Below are positions 9,071-21,600 of a stretch of 64,000 nt of DNA, one piece after another (within the stretch, counting starts at the first letter, position 1; each line of letters starts with the position of its first letter). The position numbers and the translations under genes are program-made. This DNA is from Streptomyces sp. CBMA152 (GTDB lineage Bacteria > Actinomycetota > Actinomycetes > Streptomycetales > Streptomycetaceae): positions 186,001 to 250,000 of the forward strand of contig NZ_MECJ01000009.1 of the NCBI RefSeq assembly GCF_014596475.1, read 5' to 3'. The notes below the pieces were generated by a model. It searched no databases, had not been told where the DNA came from, and saw only the letters and a list, made by a program, of their open reading frames with translations.

Positions 9071-12000
9071 CGTTCAGTGGCCTCGCTCGCTCGACGGCTG
9101 TCGCCGAACCCCTTGACCAGCCGTTCGAGAGTGGCGTTCAGCACCTCGGGCGCCTCCAGCATCACGAAGTGGCCGACGCCGTCCACGAACTCGACGTCCA
9201 CGCCGTACTTCGCGGCCGAGGCCGTGTCCGTGGGCATCCACGAAGTGGAGTTGACCAGGGTCACGGGCGCCCCGAACCGCTTGGGCAGCCGCTGGAGGTA
9301 CGTCAGCATCTCGCGGAAGGACGCCGAGACGATGGCCTCGCCGACGTGCGCGCGCGTGCGCTCGACGAGAGCGACGAGGTCCGCCCGGCCCGTGTCGAGG
9401 AAGAGTTCCTCGGCCCGTACGGGCGCGTCGACGAAGCTCTGCACGAACCGGTCCAGCTGTTTGGCGCTGAGCGGCTGCGGGTCGAAGGTGTGGAGCGTGT
9501 CCACGCCGACCATGCCCCGCACCCGGCCCCCCAGGAGCGGCTCGGCCGCCAGCATCACCGGCCCGCCGAGCGAGTGCCCGACCAGGACCACGTCCTCGGC
9601 TGCGACCCGGGCGACGACGTCGGCCACGTCCCGGGCGTACGCCTCGACGGTCCAGTGCCGCCGGTCGCGGCCGGAGCCGCCGTGTCCCGCGAGGTCGAGC
9701 GTGACGACGGTGTACCGGTCGGCGAAGTACCGGGCCTGCTGCTCCCAGTACGTCATGTCGCAGCCCAGACCGTGGATGAGGACCAGAGCCGTGGTGCCGG
9801 TGCCGCGTACCCGGTAATCGATGTCGCCGACGCGGCCGGTCTCGTCGCGCGGCACGGCCGTCCGGGCCACGGCCTGGATGTGGCCTTGGACCTGTGCCTG
9901 AGGCTGGGCCGCCCCGGCGCTGTCCGGCTTGCGCGCGATGATGCCGACGTGCTCCATGTCGGGGCCGGGCGCCCCGTACGAGCCCCGGTCCACCCCGACC
10001 GCGCCGAAGTACCCGGCCCGCTCGACCACGAACCCGGCCGCCTCGCACTCCCGTCGGAAGACGTCGGGGTCGAGGGCGTTGATCAGGCTCGGCCCGCCGA
10101 TGACGTGGGCTTCCTCGAAGTGGGCCGCCACGTCCTCGATGTAGCCCGGCCACGGGTCGCCCGCCAGCCTGCGCGCCTCGTAGTCGGCCGCCTTGGAGGC
10201 CCAGTAGCCGAAGTACGGCGAGTCGGTGCTCAGGAACACCTTTCCGCCCGGCTCCAGCCAGCGGAACATCTTGCGCAGGGTCACCCCGACGCCCTCGGGC
10301 GTGAGGAAGTGCATGACGCGGCTGGCGTGGACTGCGGTGAACCGCCCGTCCTCGAAGTCGACGTCCGGCAACACTCCCTGACGCAGCGTCAGCCGTGTGC
10401 GGGCGTCGTCGTTGACGCGCTGCTCCAGGATGTCGAGGTGCTTCTTCTCCATGTCGAGCGCGACCACCCGCGCACCGCGCTCCAGCGCCGCGATGCTGGC
10501 GATGCCGTAGGCGCAGCCGAGGTCGAGGACCTCGCCGCCGCCCTCCCCCGCGTATTCGGCGAACTCCGAGGAGTACGGGATGAGGTGCTCGACCATCACG
10601 CCGGTCCGGTTCAGGGTCGCCACCATGCCGCCGAAGTCGAGGTTGGCCGCCGACTTCAGGTCCTCCAGGATGTCGTGCTCCCGCGTGACGGGACGCGCGG
10701 GCGCGGGCAGCGGGGAGAGCGTGACGGTGTGCGGTCGCGGCTCGGCGGGCCCGGCAAGGCGATGCGGGAAATCGGCCAGGTCGGCCAGCACGACGGGCTT
10801 TGCCGGGACGGCGGGCTCGGCCGGAGCCGAAGCGCTGACGGCAGGTGCGGCCGGAGCGTGGTCAGCGGGCCGCACAGCAGCCGAGGCCGCCGTCTGCGTG
10901 ACCACCGGCGCCTCCTCCCGCACCCAGTACCGGTTCCGTGCGAACGGGTAGGTGGGCAGCCGCAGGCGCGCCGGTCGGCCGGCGGCCGTCTCCGCGTCCG
11001 CGGACGGTAGGTCGTGGCCGCGTACATACCGCTCGGCGAGGGCGGCCAGAGCCCGGCGGCGCTCGGCGGCGTCCAAGCCGGCGCCGGGTGCGTTCACCTG
11101 CCCGGCGTCCGCTTCGGCCGCCGAACGCGCCGAGAAGTCGCGCGCGACCGTCCCCGCGAAGCAACCGGCTCCGGCCGAGCCGTCGCGCCAGCCGCGCCAC
11201 AGTGCGGCCGCCCCGTCGAGGGTGTCGGCCACGACGGCGCAGCGGTGCCGGAAGTGGTGGCGGCCGTGGCCGAGCGTACGGGCCAGGGCGGGCAGATCGC
11301 CGTCGCGCAGCTCTCCGTCGGCGATCAGGTCGAGCAGCCGGTCCACGAGTTGGGCGAGCGCCGCCTCGGTCTTGGCGGACAGCGGCAGCAGGTGCCCCAC
11401 CGCACGGGGCGCGGCGGCGGGTGCCGCGTCGGCGCGGACGTATTCCCGCACCACGACGTGCGCGTTCGTCCCGCTCATGCCGAAGGCGCTCACCGCGCCC
11501 GTCCTGGGCGCGCCCGTCGGGGTCGCCCATTCCTTCGTCGCCTTGTTGACGTAGAAGGGGCTGTCGCTCCAGTCGATGTACTCGTTGTCCTGCTCGCAGT
11601 GCAGGCTCGCCGGGATGACGCCCCGGCGCACCGACTCGGACAGGCTCATCAGACCGACCAGGCCGGACGCCGCGAAGGTGTGGCCGAAGTTGGTCTTGGT
11701 CGAGGTCAGCGCGCAGAACCCGCGCTCCGCGACGCCCGCATCCGTACGGAAGGCCGCGCGCAGGGCGTTGACCTCGACGGGGTCTCCGAGCTTGGTCCCG
11801 GTGCCGTGGGTGACGATGTGGCCGAGGTCCCTCGGGTCGATGCCGCCACGCTCGTAGACGGTGGACAGCAGTTCGCGCTGGGACTCTCCGGCAGGCGCGG
11901 TGATGCCGTTCGTGCGGCCGTCGTAGTTGAGGCCGCTCGCGGCGATCACGCTGTGCACCGGGTCGCCGTTCGCCTCGGCCGCCGCGAGCGGCCGCAGCAC

Positions 12001-12690
12001 CAGAGCGGTGACCGCCTCGCCGGGCACCATGCCGTCGGCACGCTGGTCGAAGGTGAAGCACCGGCCCGCCTCGGACAGCATGCCCGCCCGGCTCATCGCG
12101 TCCAGCGACTGCGGGGTGAGCACGAAGTTGGCAGCGGCCACCACCGCGATGTCGCACTCCTTCTGACGAAGGCTCAGACAGGCCTGGTGCAGGGCCACCA
12201 GGCCCGAGGAGCAGGAGGTGTTGACGGCGAGGACCGGGCCCTTGAGATCGAGGAAGTACGAGAGCCGGGCGGCCAGCACACCGTCGTGGTTGGAGGTGAC
12301 GTTGCCGCCGTCCTTCACCAGGAACTGGTAGTCGCCCTGCTCCACGCCGACGAACACGCCGACGCGCTTGCCCTTGAGCTCCTCGGCGCCGAGCGCCGCG
12401 TCCTCCAGCGCCTTCCAGGACTCCTGGAGGAGGTGGCGCTGGCGCGGGTCGATCGTCCGGGCCTCCTTGGGGGCGATCTCGAAGAAGGCGGCGTCGAACT
12501 CGTGCGCCCAGTCGATGCTGCCCATCCACCGGTAGCGCTCGCCGTCCGGCTCCGCCGGGGCCAGCTCACCGAACCGTACGGGCGGGAGCTCGCGGACCAT
12601 GTCCCTGCCGTCGGCGAGCGCGTCCCAGAACTCGGCCACCGAGCGGCAGCCGGGGAAGATCCCGCTCATGCCGATGATCGCGACGGGCTC
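9067..12690 (-). other. Module 10 (first half): KS-methyltransferase-alpha/beta-hydrolase
   Basis: The KS differs from its neighbours: VNTSCSSGLV (Cys6189), VTHGTGT and TNFGHTF. After its linker comes a class I SAM methyltransferase (VLDLGCAYG, then ALDMEKKH). It is unlike the C-MT of module 6 and closer in look to free BioC/Methyltransf_11 enzymes. Next is a complete alpha/beta-hydrolase from about residue 6960 to the C-terminus, with VLIHGLG, GHSLGG (Ser7069) and VGHF (His7203). Its position before a beta-branching ACP triplet suggests both enzymes act on the beta-branch or on a carboxyl group. That is inference. It is not a terminal TE, because assembly continues on the next protein. Confidence 0.85.
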
Positions 12691-15600
12691 GTCCCCGACG
12701 GCGGGTTCGACCGCCGCGACCGGCACGGTGGGTTCGACCACGGCGACGGGCTCGGCGGCCACGGCCGGAGCCTCGTCCGCCAGCCGGACGTCCTCCCCCG
12801 CGAGGTGCTCCACCAGCCGTTCGATCGACGGGTGGTCGTAGAGGACGGTCGGCAGCAGCCGCACCCCGACGCGGTCGGAGAGCTGGTGGGCGAGCTGGGT
12901 GAGGCGGATGGAGTCGAAGCCGAGGTCGACGAAGTTGCTGCGGTCGTCGATCCGATGCGCCTCCGCCTTGAGAACGTGCTGGACCACTTCCCGTACCGCG
13001 CACGTCAGTTCACCGGTCTTCGGCGCCTGTGTACGTGCGGCGGGCTCGGGCGGCGCGACCGGTCCTGCCGCGCCCGCGACGGGCGCCGGTGCCTGCGCGG
13101 TGGGCCGCAGCACCATCGGCGCGGCGAGGTCGGCCGCCAGCAGTCGCTCGAACGCGTCGAGTCCCGCCGCCGTCTCCAGCGCCCGCCGGCCGCTGGATCG
13201 GAGGTAGGCGTCCATGAACTCCGGATCCGCGCTCCGCTGCGCGGACGCACCCATGCCGCCCTCCTGCCACAGCGGCCACTGGATCGCGAGCGTGCGGTGT
13301 CGCGTCGGCCGCTCCCCGAGGGCGCGGGCATAGGCCGCCTGGAAGCGGTTGGCCACCGCGTAGTCGCCGCTGCCGAAGTCGCCGAGGACGGCGGCGCAGG
13401 AGGAGAAGTGGCAGACGAAGTCAAGGCGTTCGGCGTCGAGTGCGCGCTCCAGGGCGAGCGTGCCGTGCGCCTTCGCGCCCAGGACCGCGTCGATGGAGGC
13501 GATCGTCTTCGCCGGCAGGGCGACCGGCTCGGCCGCGCCCGCGAGGTGCAGGACGCCGTCGATGGCGCGCAGTTCCTCGGGCAGGCTCGCCCGCACTGCG
13601 GCCAGGGCACTCGGGTCGCCGACATCGGCGCGCCGGCAGACGATGCGGCTGCCGAAGCGCCGCAGGGTCTCGGCCCAGGCCTCCTCGGCCGCGCCGATCT
13701 CCGAACGGCCGAGCAGGACGAGGTCGGCACGGTACTCACGCGCCAGGTACTCGGCCAGACGGCGGCCGAGACCACCGAAGGCACCGGTCAGCAGATATGT
13801 TCCGCCCTCGCGCAGCACGCTCCGGGTGGGCCGGGCCGGGGACTCGACGCGCTCGACCCGGCAGGTCCGGCGCACGCCGTCCGCCCGGTACTGCGCGCTC
13901 GCCCCGTCCTGCTGGCGCTGCTCCGCGAAGAGCAGCGCGGCCCAGTGGGACGCGTCGAGCACACCTTCGTGCAGGATCACACGCAGGGTGGTGCCCGGCA
14001 GCACCTCGGTGAGCGAGCGCTCGTACCCGATCAGGGCGTCGAGGGCGGCCTGCTCCACGGCGTCGCGGAAGTGCCCGGCGACGAGCAGGTGCGGCACCTC
14101 AAGGCGGGCGGCGGCCACGGCCCGGATCAGCGAAGCGACATCGCGCAGCTCGCGCAGCAGGGGCGACAGCTCGCCCGGCCCGCCGTCGCGGTGCCCGGTC
14201 GGCCAGAGGTAGTGGATCGCGTCGACGCGCCCGTACTCGGCCGCGACCGCCCCGAGCGCCCGCTTCCAACTGCGCTCGTCGTCGCGGTCCACGGGATACG
14301 GGGACCCGGCGCCGATGAAGACCGGCTCGGCACCGGGCGCGCGCTCGCGCAGGGACCGCTCGTACGCGGCCCGCTCCGCCGGCCCGTCGAGGAAGCACAC
14401 GACGACCTGCGCCTCGGACGCGGGGGCGTCGGCGACGGGCGCGGCGGGCGTCGGCACCCAGCGCTCCTCAAAGAACTCCAGGTCCGGCGAGCCGTCACTT
14501 TCCTTGCGGGACACGTCGGTCGAGGTGGGTTGCGGCGCCACGGCCTCCTCCTCGCGCAGCCAGAAGTACTCCTCCGTGAACGGGTACGTGGGCAGGCTGA
14601 TCCGGCGCGCAGGGTATGCCGCGTCGGCGTGCGGGGCGGGCCAGTCCACCTGGGCACCGTCCACCCACTGCCGGGCGGTGTGCGCCAGGGCGCCGTCGCC
14701 CCCGTACACGCGCTGTTCGCCGCCCGAGGCGAAGTCCCCCAGGGCGTCGATGAGTTCGCGCACATCGCTCACCACGAACGCCACGCGCTCGCGCTGCTGG
14801 GTGCGGCCCACCTGGAGGGTGAACGCCACGTCGGCGAGACGGCGGGCGCTGGGGCCCGCCTCCTCCAGCTCGGTGAGCCGCTTCGCCAGGTCGTCCGCGT
14901 ACCGGCGCAGGTTCTCCGTCCCGCGCGCCGACAGCGGCACCAGACGCGGACCGGCCAGGACGGCGTCCTCGGCGCCGCGCGCGGGCGCCTGCTCCAGGAC
15001 GGCGTGGACGTTGGTGCCGCCGATGCCGAACGAGCTCACGGCCGCCCGCATCGGCTCGGCCGAGGGGGTGTGCTCGACAAGCCGGTCCACCACATAGAAC
15101 GGCGAACCCGCGAAGTCGATCTGCGGGTTGGGCACGCGGTGGTTGACGGTGGGCGGGATCCGCCGGTTGGCGACGACCAGGGCGGTCTTGACGAGACCGG
15201 CGAGCCCGGCCGCCGCATCCAGGTGGCCGAGGTTGGACTTGACCGAGCCGATGCCGCAGAAGCCGGTGCGGTCGGTGTGGCGGCGGTAGGCCTCGGAGAC
15301 GGCCATGACCTCGATGGGGTCGCCGAGCCGGGTGCCAGTGCCGTGTGCCTCCAGGTACCCGATCGTCTCGGGGTGCACCCCGGCGCGGTCCAGGACCGCC
15401 GAGACCAGCTCGGCCTGCCCGGCCACGCTCGGCGCGTAGTAACCGGCCTTGCGGTCACCGTCGTTGTTCATCCCGGCGCCGCGCAGCAGCGCGTAGATGT
15501 GGTCGCCGTCGCGGACGGCCGACTCGGCGTCCTTGAGCAGGACCACGACGACGCCCTCGCCGCCGATCATCCCGCTCGCCTCGGCGTCGAACGGCTTGCA

Positions 15601-18600
15601 GTGGCCGTCGAAGGAGAGGGTCATGCCCTCTTCGAAGAGGTAGCCGACGGCGTTCTCGGCGTACATTCCGGCGCCGCCGACCAGCGCGTGGCGCGTCTGG
15701 CCGGACTGGATGCCCTGGACGGCGAGGGCCAGCCCGGCCAGTGAGGACGAGCAGTTGCTGTGCACGTACAGGCTCGGGCCGGTCAGGCCCAGGCGGTGCG
15801 ACACGGTGGTGGGGATGGTGCCGGGCTGGGCCTGGAGGAAGCTCACCAGCGACTCGGAGTCGCGCCGCCCGTCCCGGGCCGCCAGCGGCGCCTGGTAGAG
15901 GGCGTTGCTGGTCGACACGTAGACCGCGCTGTCGGTGATGTCACCGGGCAGCCGTCCGGCGTCCTCCACGGCCTTCCAGGAGTGCTGGAGCAGCAGCCGA
16001 AGCTGAGGGTCCATCAGCTCAGCGTCGCGCGGCGAGACGTGGAAGAAGTCGGCGTCGAACAGGCCCTTGCCACGCATGCTCGCGCGCACCGGCACGTAGT
16101 CGGGGTGCGCGATCAGGCTCTCCTCGACGCCGAGCTCGCGCAGTTCGTCGGCGGAGCAGAGCTCGACGCTCTCCTCGCCCGCGAGCAGGTTGCGCCAGAA
16201 CGCGTGGTGGTCCTCGGCGCCGGGCAGCCGGCAGGAGATACCGATGACGGCGACGCTGCCCGTGAGGGGGGCGGCGGGAGCCGGTGCCGCCTGCACGGTT
16301 TCCGCCTCCCCCTCGGCCCCGGTGCCGCTCGCCCGCAGGTGCTCGCTCATCCCCCGCGCGTTGACGCACTTGAAGGTCTCGGCCGCCGTGAACGGCACCC
16401 CGTACCGCTTGGCGGCCCGGTCCGCGAGCACGGCCGCCAGGACCGAACTGCCGCCCGCGTCCAGGAAAGCGTCCGTCGGGCCGAGGTCGTCGACACCGAG
16501 CACCTCGCGCCACAGGGCGAGCACATCGCCCTCGTGCGGCAGCGGGGAGAGCGGTGCCGTCTCGACGGGCCGGGGCGCCTGGGTACGGGTCCGGGCGAGC
16601 ACCACCGCACGCTCCTCCAGGGCCTTGCGGTCGACCTTGCCGTTGGGGGTGCGCGGCAATGCGTCGATGGGCAGGACGAACGACGGGACCATGTACGGCG
16701 GGAGCTTCCTGGCCAACTGCGCGGTCAGCTCCTCGGCCGCCACCGGACCCGCCGTCGGGACGTAGTACGCCACCAATTGCTTGCTCTCCGCACGCGTACG
16801 GGCCACCACCACGCACTCGCGCACGGCCGGGTGCCCGGCGAGGACGTGCTCGATCTCGCCGAGCTCGACCCGGAAACCGCGGATCTTCACCTGGGAGTCG
16901 ATGCGGCCCAGGCACTCGATCCGCCCGTCGCTGAGCCGGCGGGCCAGATCGCCGGTGCGATACAGCCGGGTGCCGGGCGCGAACGGGTTCTCGGGGAAGC
17001 GCTCGGCCGTCAGCTCCGGCTTGTTCAGATAGCCCTTGGCGAGCCCGGCGCCGGCGATGCACAGCTCACCGGGAACACCGGCGGGCGCGGGGCGGCCCAG
17101 GCCGTCCAGGATGTAGATCTGCGTGTTGTCGATGGGCGTGCCGATGGTGATGCGGCCGTCCGCCTCGATCCCCCCGGCCGTGGACCAGATGGTCGTCTCG
17201 GTCGGCCCGAACAGGTTCCATGCCTCGCAGTCGAGCGCGGTCAGGCGCTCGCGCAGGGTCTCGGGCAGCGCCTCGCCACCGCACAGCACGCGCACGCGCT
17301 CGTCGTTGGTCCAGCCCGCGTGCAGCAGCATCGTCCAGGTCGACGGGGTCGCCTGCATCACCGTGGGCCGCACCGCGCCCAGCAGCGCCTTGAGCCGGCC
17401 CGGGTCACGCGCAGTGTCGGCGTCACAGAGGTGGACACGCGCCCCGACGACCAGCGGGAGGTAGAGCTCCAGGGCGGCGATGTCGAAGCTGTGGGTGGTC
17501 ACCGCGAGCAGCCGGTCCTCGGCCCGCAGGCCCGGCCGGTTGGCCATCGAGCAGAGGAAGTTGGTGAGGGCGCCGTGCGCCACCATCACTCCCTTGGGGT
17601 TGCCGGTGCTGCCCGAGGTGTAGATGACGTACGCGAGGTCGTCGGCGCCGACGCGGGCGCGGACCGGGCCGCCGGCGGGCCACGGCCGGTCCATCAGGAC
17701 CGTGCTGGGCACATCGGCGAGCTCGCGCAGCCGGGTGCCCAGCGCGCTGTGGGTGAGGACCACCTGGGGGCGGGCGTCGCCGAGGATATAGGCGAGCCGG
17801 TCCTGGGGGTAGTCGGGGTCGAGCGGGATGTAGGCGCCACCAGCCTTCACCGTCGCAAGCAGCGCGATCAGCAGCTCGGGCGAGCGCTCCAGGTACACCG
17901 CGACCAGACTGCCGGGGCCGACGCCGAGGTCGGCCAGATGGCCGGCGAGACGGCTGGAGCGCTCGTCGAGCTCCGCATACGTGAGGGAGTCCGGCCCGGC
18001 GACGACCGCGAGCGCGTCCGGAGTGCGGGCCGCCTGCTCGGCGAACAGCTCGTGCACCGGCCGCTCGGGGTGGACGGCCTCGGTGGCGTTCCACTCGACG
18101 GTGAGGGTGTGGCGCTCCTCGGGCGAGAGCAGCGAGCACGCGTCGACGAGCTGCTCCGGATCGGCCGGGACGCTCTCCAGGAGGTGGACGTACTGGCGCA
18201 GCAGCTGCTCGGCCGTCGCGGCGTCGAACAGGGCGGTGTCGTACTTCCAGTTGACGGTCCAGGAGCCGCCGGGCCCGGCGGGCTCGACGACCTCCAGGAC
18301 GAGCTCGTACTCGCCCTCTTGGTGGACGCCCTCGACGTAGGAGAAGGCCGGGGCACCGGCGGTGACGTCCTCGTGCCAGTCCTGGTACATGAACGCGTAC
18401 CGGAAGACCGGCGCACCGCCGTCGTCCGTGGACAGGCCGAGCTCGCGCACCAGGGCCGTGAACGGGTAGTTCTGGGCAAGGCCGTTGACCAGGTTCTTCT
18501 GGACGTCCTTGCAGAGGTCGGCGAAGCGCACCGCGCCGCTGACGCGGCTGCGGACCGGCAGCATGTTGACGAAATGGCCCACCGTGCGCTCGAAGCCCCT

Positions 18601-21600
18601 CGCGGGCCGGGTGCTCACCGGCATGCCCACGATCACGTCGTCCTGCTGGGTGTACTGGCGCAGCAGGACCTTGAACGCGGCGAGGTAGGCGGCGGACGCG
18701 TAGACCCGCCGGGCGCGGGCGAACTCCTGGATGCGCGCGCCGAGTCCGGCCGGAAGGCGCCGGGTGGCGGTGGCCCCGGCGCCGGAGCCGGTGGGGCGCG
18801 GCCGGTCGGCGGGCAGCGCCACCGCGGGCAGGGGCTGGGACAGCCGCTCGCGCCAGTACGCCAGCCGCTCCTGGGCCCCGGCGTCGCCCAACGCCTCGGC
18901 CTCAGCGGCCACGAACTCCTCGTAGGGGGCGCTCGGGTGCGGCGCGTCGAGGGTCCGGCCCTCGGTGAGCGCCGTGTACTGCGCGAGCAGGTCCTTGACC
19001 AGCAGCACGGCAGAGGCCCCGTCGAGGACGAGGTGATGGGTGTTCAGGAGCACCCAGGTCGCCGCGCGCGGGCCGTGGAAGACATCGAGGCGGCAGAGCG
19101 GGCCGCGGTCCAGGTCGAAGGGTTCCTTGGCGTGCGCGCGGATCAGCGCGACCGCCTCGCTCTCGTCGGCCACGGACAAGTGATGCTCCGTCACCACGGG
19201 TTGTCCCTCTGCCTGTTGAGCCAGCAGGAGGCTGCCGCCCGCCACGTCGACGGCCGCGCCGAGCACCTGGTGCCGGGCCCGGACCCGACCGAACGCGGTC
19301 CGCAGGGCGCCGACGTCCAGGCCGGTGGTCCGGAAGCAGAGCGGCACGTTGTACGCACCGGACTCCGGGGACGCCTTCTGCAGGGTCCACAGCCCCTGCT
19401 GGCCCTCGGAGAGTGGATGGCGCACGGCGGGCACCACGGGCTGCGGCGCAGCGGCGACGCCTCGTCCGGTGAGGTGGGCCGCCAGCTCGTCGACCGTCGC
19501 GTGCTCGAAGAGCAGCGCCGACTCGAACCCCGGGTCGAGATCGCGCTGGATCTCCTTGGCCAGCCGCACCAGCCCCATCGAGGTGAGGCCGAGGGCGGGG
19601 AAGTCCACATCGGTGCGGACCTCGGCGGGTGCCACGTCCAGCTGCTCGGCGACGGCGTCCCGGAGCAGGGCGCGCACGCCACCGTCCTCGGCGGGGCGCA
19701 GCGCGGGCGCGGCGGCCCGGACCGCTGCCGCCGGGGCAGGGGTGAGCCGCTCGCCGTGCCAGTGCGTCTTCTTGGCGAACGGGTAGGTGGGCAGGCTGAC
19801 GCGCCGGGGCAGCGGCGCCCCGCCGTACAGCGCCTCCCACACCAGGGCCGTCCCGGCCAGCCACTGCCGGGCCGCCTCGCGAAGGTCGGTGACCGGCGCG
19901 GGCGTCTGCCGTCCGGCCTCGCGGCCGGTCAGGTCGGCGTATTCGGCGCCGGGCACCAGGCCCTCGCCCAGGAACGCCGCGAGCCGTGCGGCGAGCTCCG
20001 CCACCGTCCGTACGACGAAGGCCAGCCGCACCGGCAGCTCGTCGCGCCCCACCTGCAAGGTGTACGCGAGGTCGCGCAGCGGCACCGCACGCCCGGCGCG
20101 GTCGGCTCTGGCGACGAAGTCCGCCAGCCGCCCGGCCACCTCGCGCAGTTGGTCCGGGGTCCGGGCGGAGAGCGGCACGAGGCAGGGCTCGTCGGTCGAA
20201 TGCGCAAGCGCCGGGGCCACGTCGCCGCCTCCAGGGTGTTCCTCGATGATCAGATGTGCGTTGGAGCCGCCCGCGCCGAAGCAGGAGATCCCGGCGCGCC
20301 TCGGCAGCGGCCGCCCCTCGGCGTCGACCGGCGCCCACGGCGCGAGCTCGCGCTGCACCGCGAACGGCGTCCGCTGGAAGACGATCCCGCCGTTCAGCTC
20401 CTCGGCGTTGATCGACGGCGCGAGCTGCCCGTGCTTGAGCTGCATCAGGACCTTGGTGAGACCGGCGACGCCGGACGCGCTCTCGGCGTGGCCGAGGTTG
20501 GACTTGAGCGAGCCGACGGCGCAGTACTGGCCCGCGCGTGCGGTGCCGAACGCCCGGCTGAGCGCGGAGATCTCGATGGAGTCGCCGAGCGCGGTCGCCG
20601 TGCCGTGCGCCTCCACGTAGCTGACCGTGGCGGGCTCGACCCCGGACTTCTCCAGGGCGCGGGCGACGACGTCGCGCTGGGCCGTGAGGCTGGGCATGCT
20701 GTAGCGGCTGGTCCGGCCGCCCGCGTTCACCGCGCTGCCCTTGATGACCGCGTAGACGTGGTCGCCGTTGGCCAGCGCGTCCTCCAGCGGCCGCAGCACG
20801 ACCGCGCCGACACCCTCGGCGGCGAGGAAGCCGTCCGCGTGCTCGGAGAAGGGACGGCAGCGGTCACCGGCGGACAGCAGCCCGTGCTCGGCGAGCACGT
20901 CGAAGTGGTCGGCGTTCAGAAGCAGGTTCACGCCACCGGCGACCGCGCAGTCGTTGTCGCCGCTGTACAGGCTCTCCAGCGCGAGGTGGATCGCCGTGAG
21001 CGACGACGAGCACGCCGTGTCGAGGGCGATGCTCGGACCTTGGAAGTCGAAGAGGAACGAAGTCCGGTTGGCGATCGAGGAGTGGGCGGTGCGCCCGTTG
21101 TACGTGGCGTTCATGACGCCCGCGAACACCCCGACCCTGCCCTGCCTGTTGAGCGCGTCGGCCGTGTATCCGGCGTCCTGGAGGGCGCTGTGGACCGTCT
21201 CGATGAACAGCCGCTCCTGCGGGTCCATGGCGGCGGCCTCGGCGTCCGGGATGCCGAAGTACTCGGCGTCGAAGGAGGCGACGTCCGCCAGGAACCCGCC
21301 CCTCGGGCGCTCCTTGCCGTCCTCATCCCAGCGCAGCCACCAGCGGTCCTGGGGGTACTCGGCGGTGCAGTCCAGACCCTGCCGCACGTTCTCCCACAGC
21401 TCGGCGGGGTCGGCGGCCCGGGGGTAGCGGCCGCCGAGGCCGACGATGGCGATGTCGCGAAGGCGGGGGACCGGGGCGCTGGGCGTGACCGGGGCGGGCA
21501 CCTGGACCGGGGCCGCGTCCTGGACCGGCTTCGGGACCGGGGCCTCGTTCCGGACCATGGCGCGCGGTGACTCCTCGGCGGGCAGCACCTCGGCCAGTCG

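Noticed and set aside
9067..10000. the C-terminal hydrolase of the second synthase as a chain-terminating thioesterase
   Set aside because: It is not preceded by an ACP, and synthesis clearly continues on the next protein, which begins with three ACPs.
11014..21570. plus-strand open frames of 1576 and 1936 codons
   Set aside because: Antisense shadows of the 7236-aa synthase; no family motifs and low-complexity composition.
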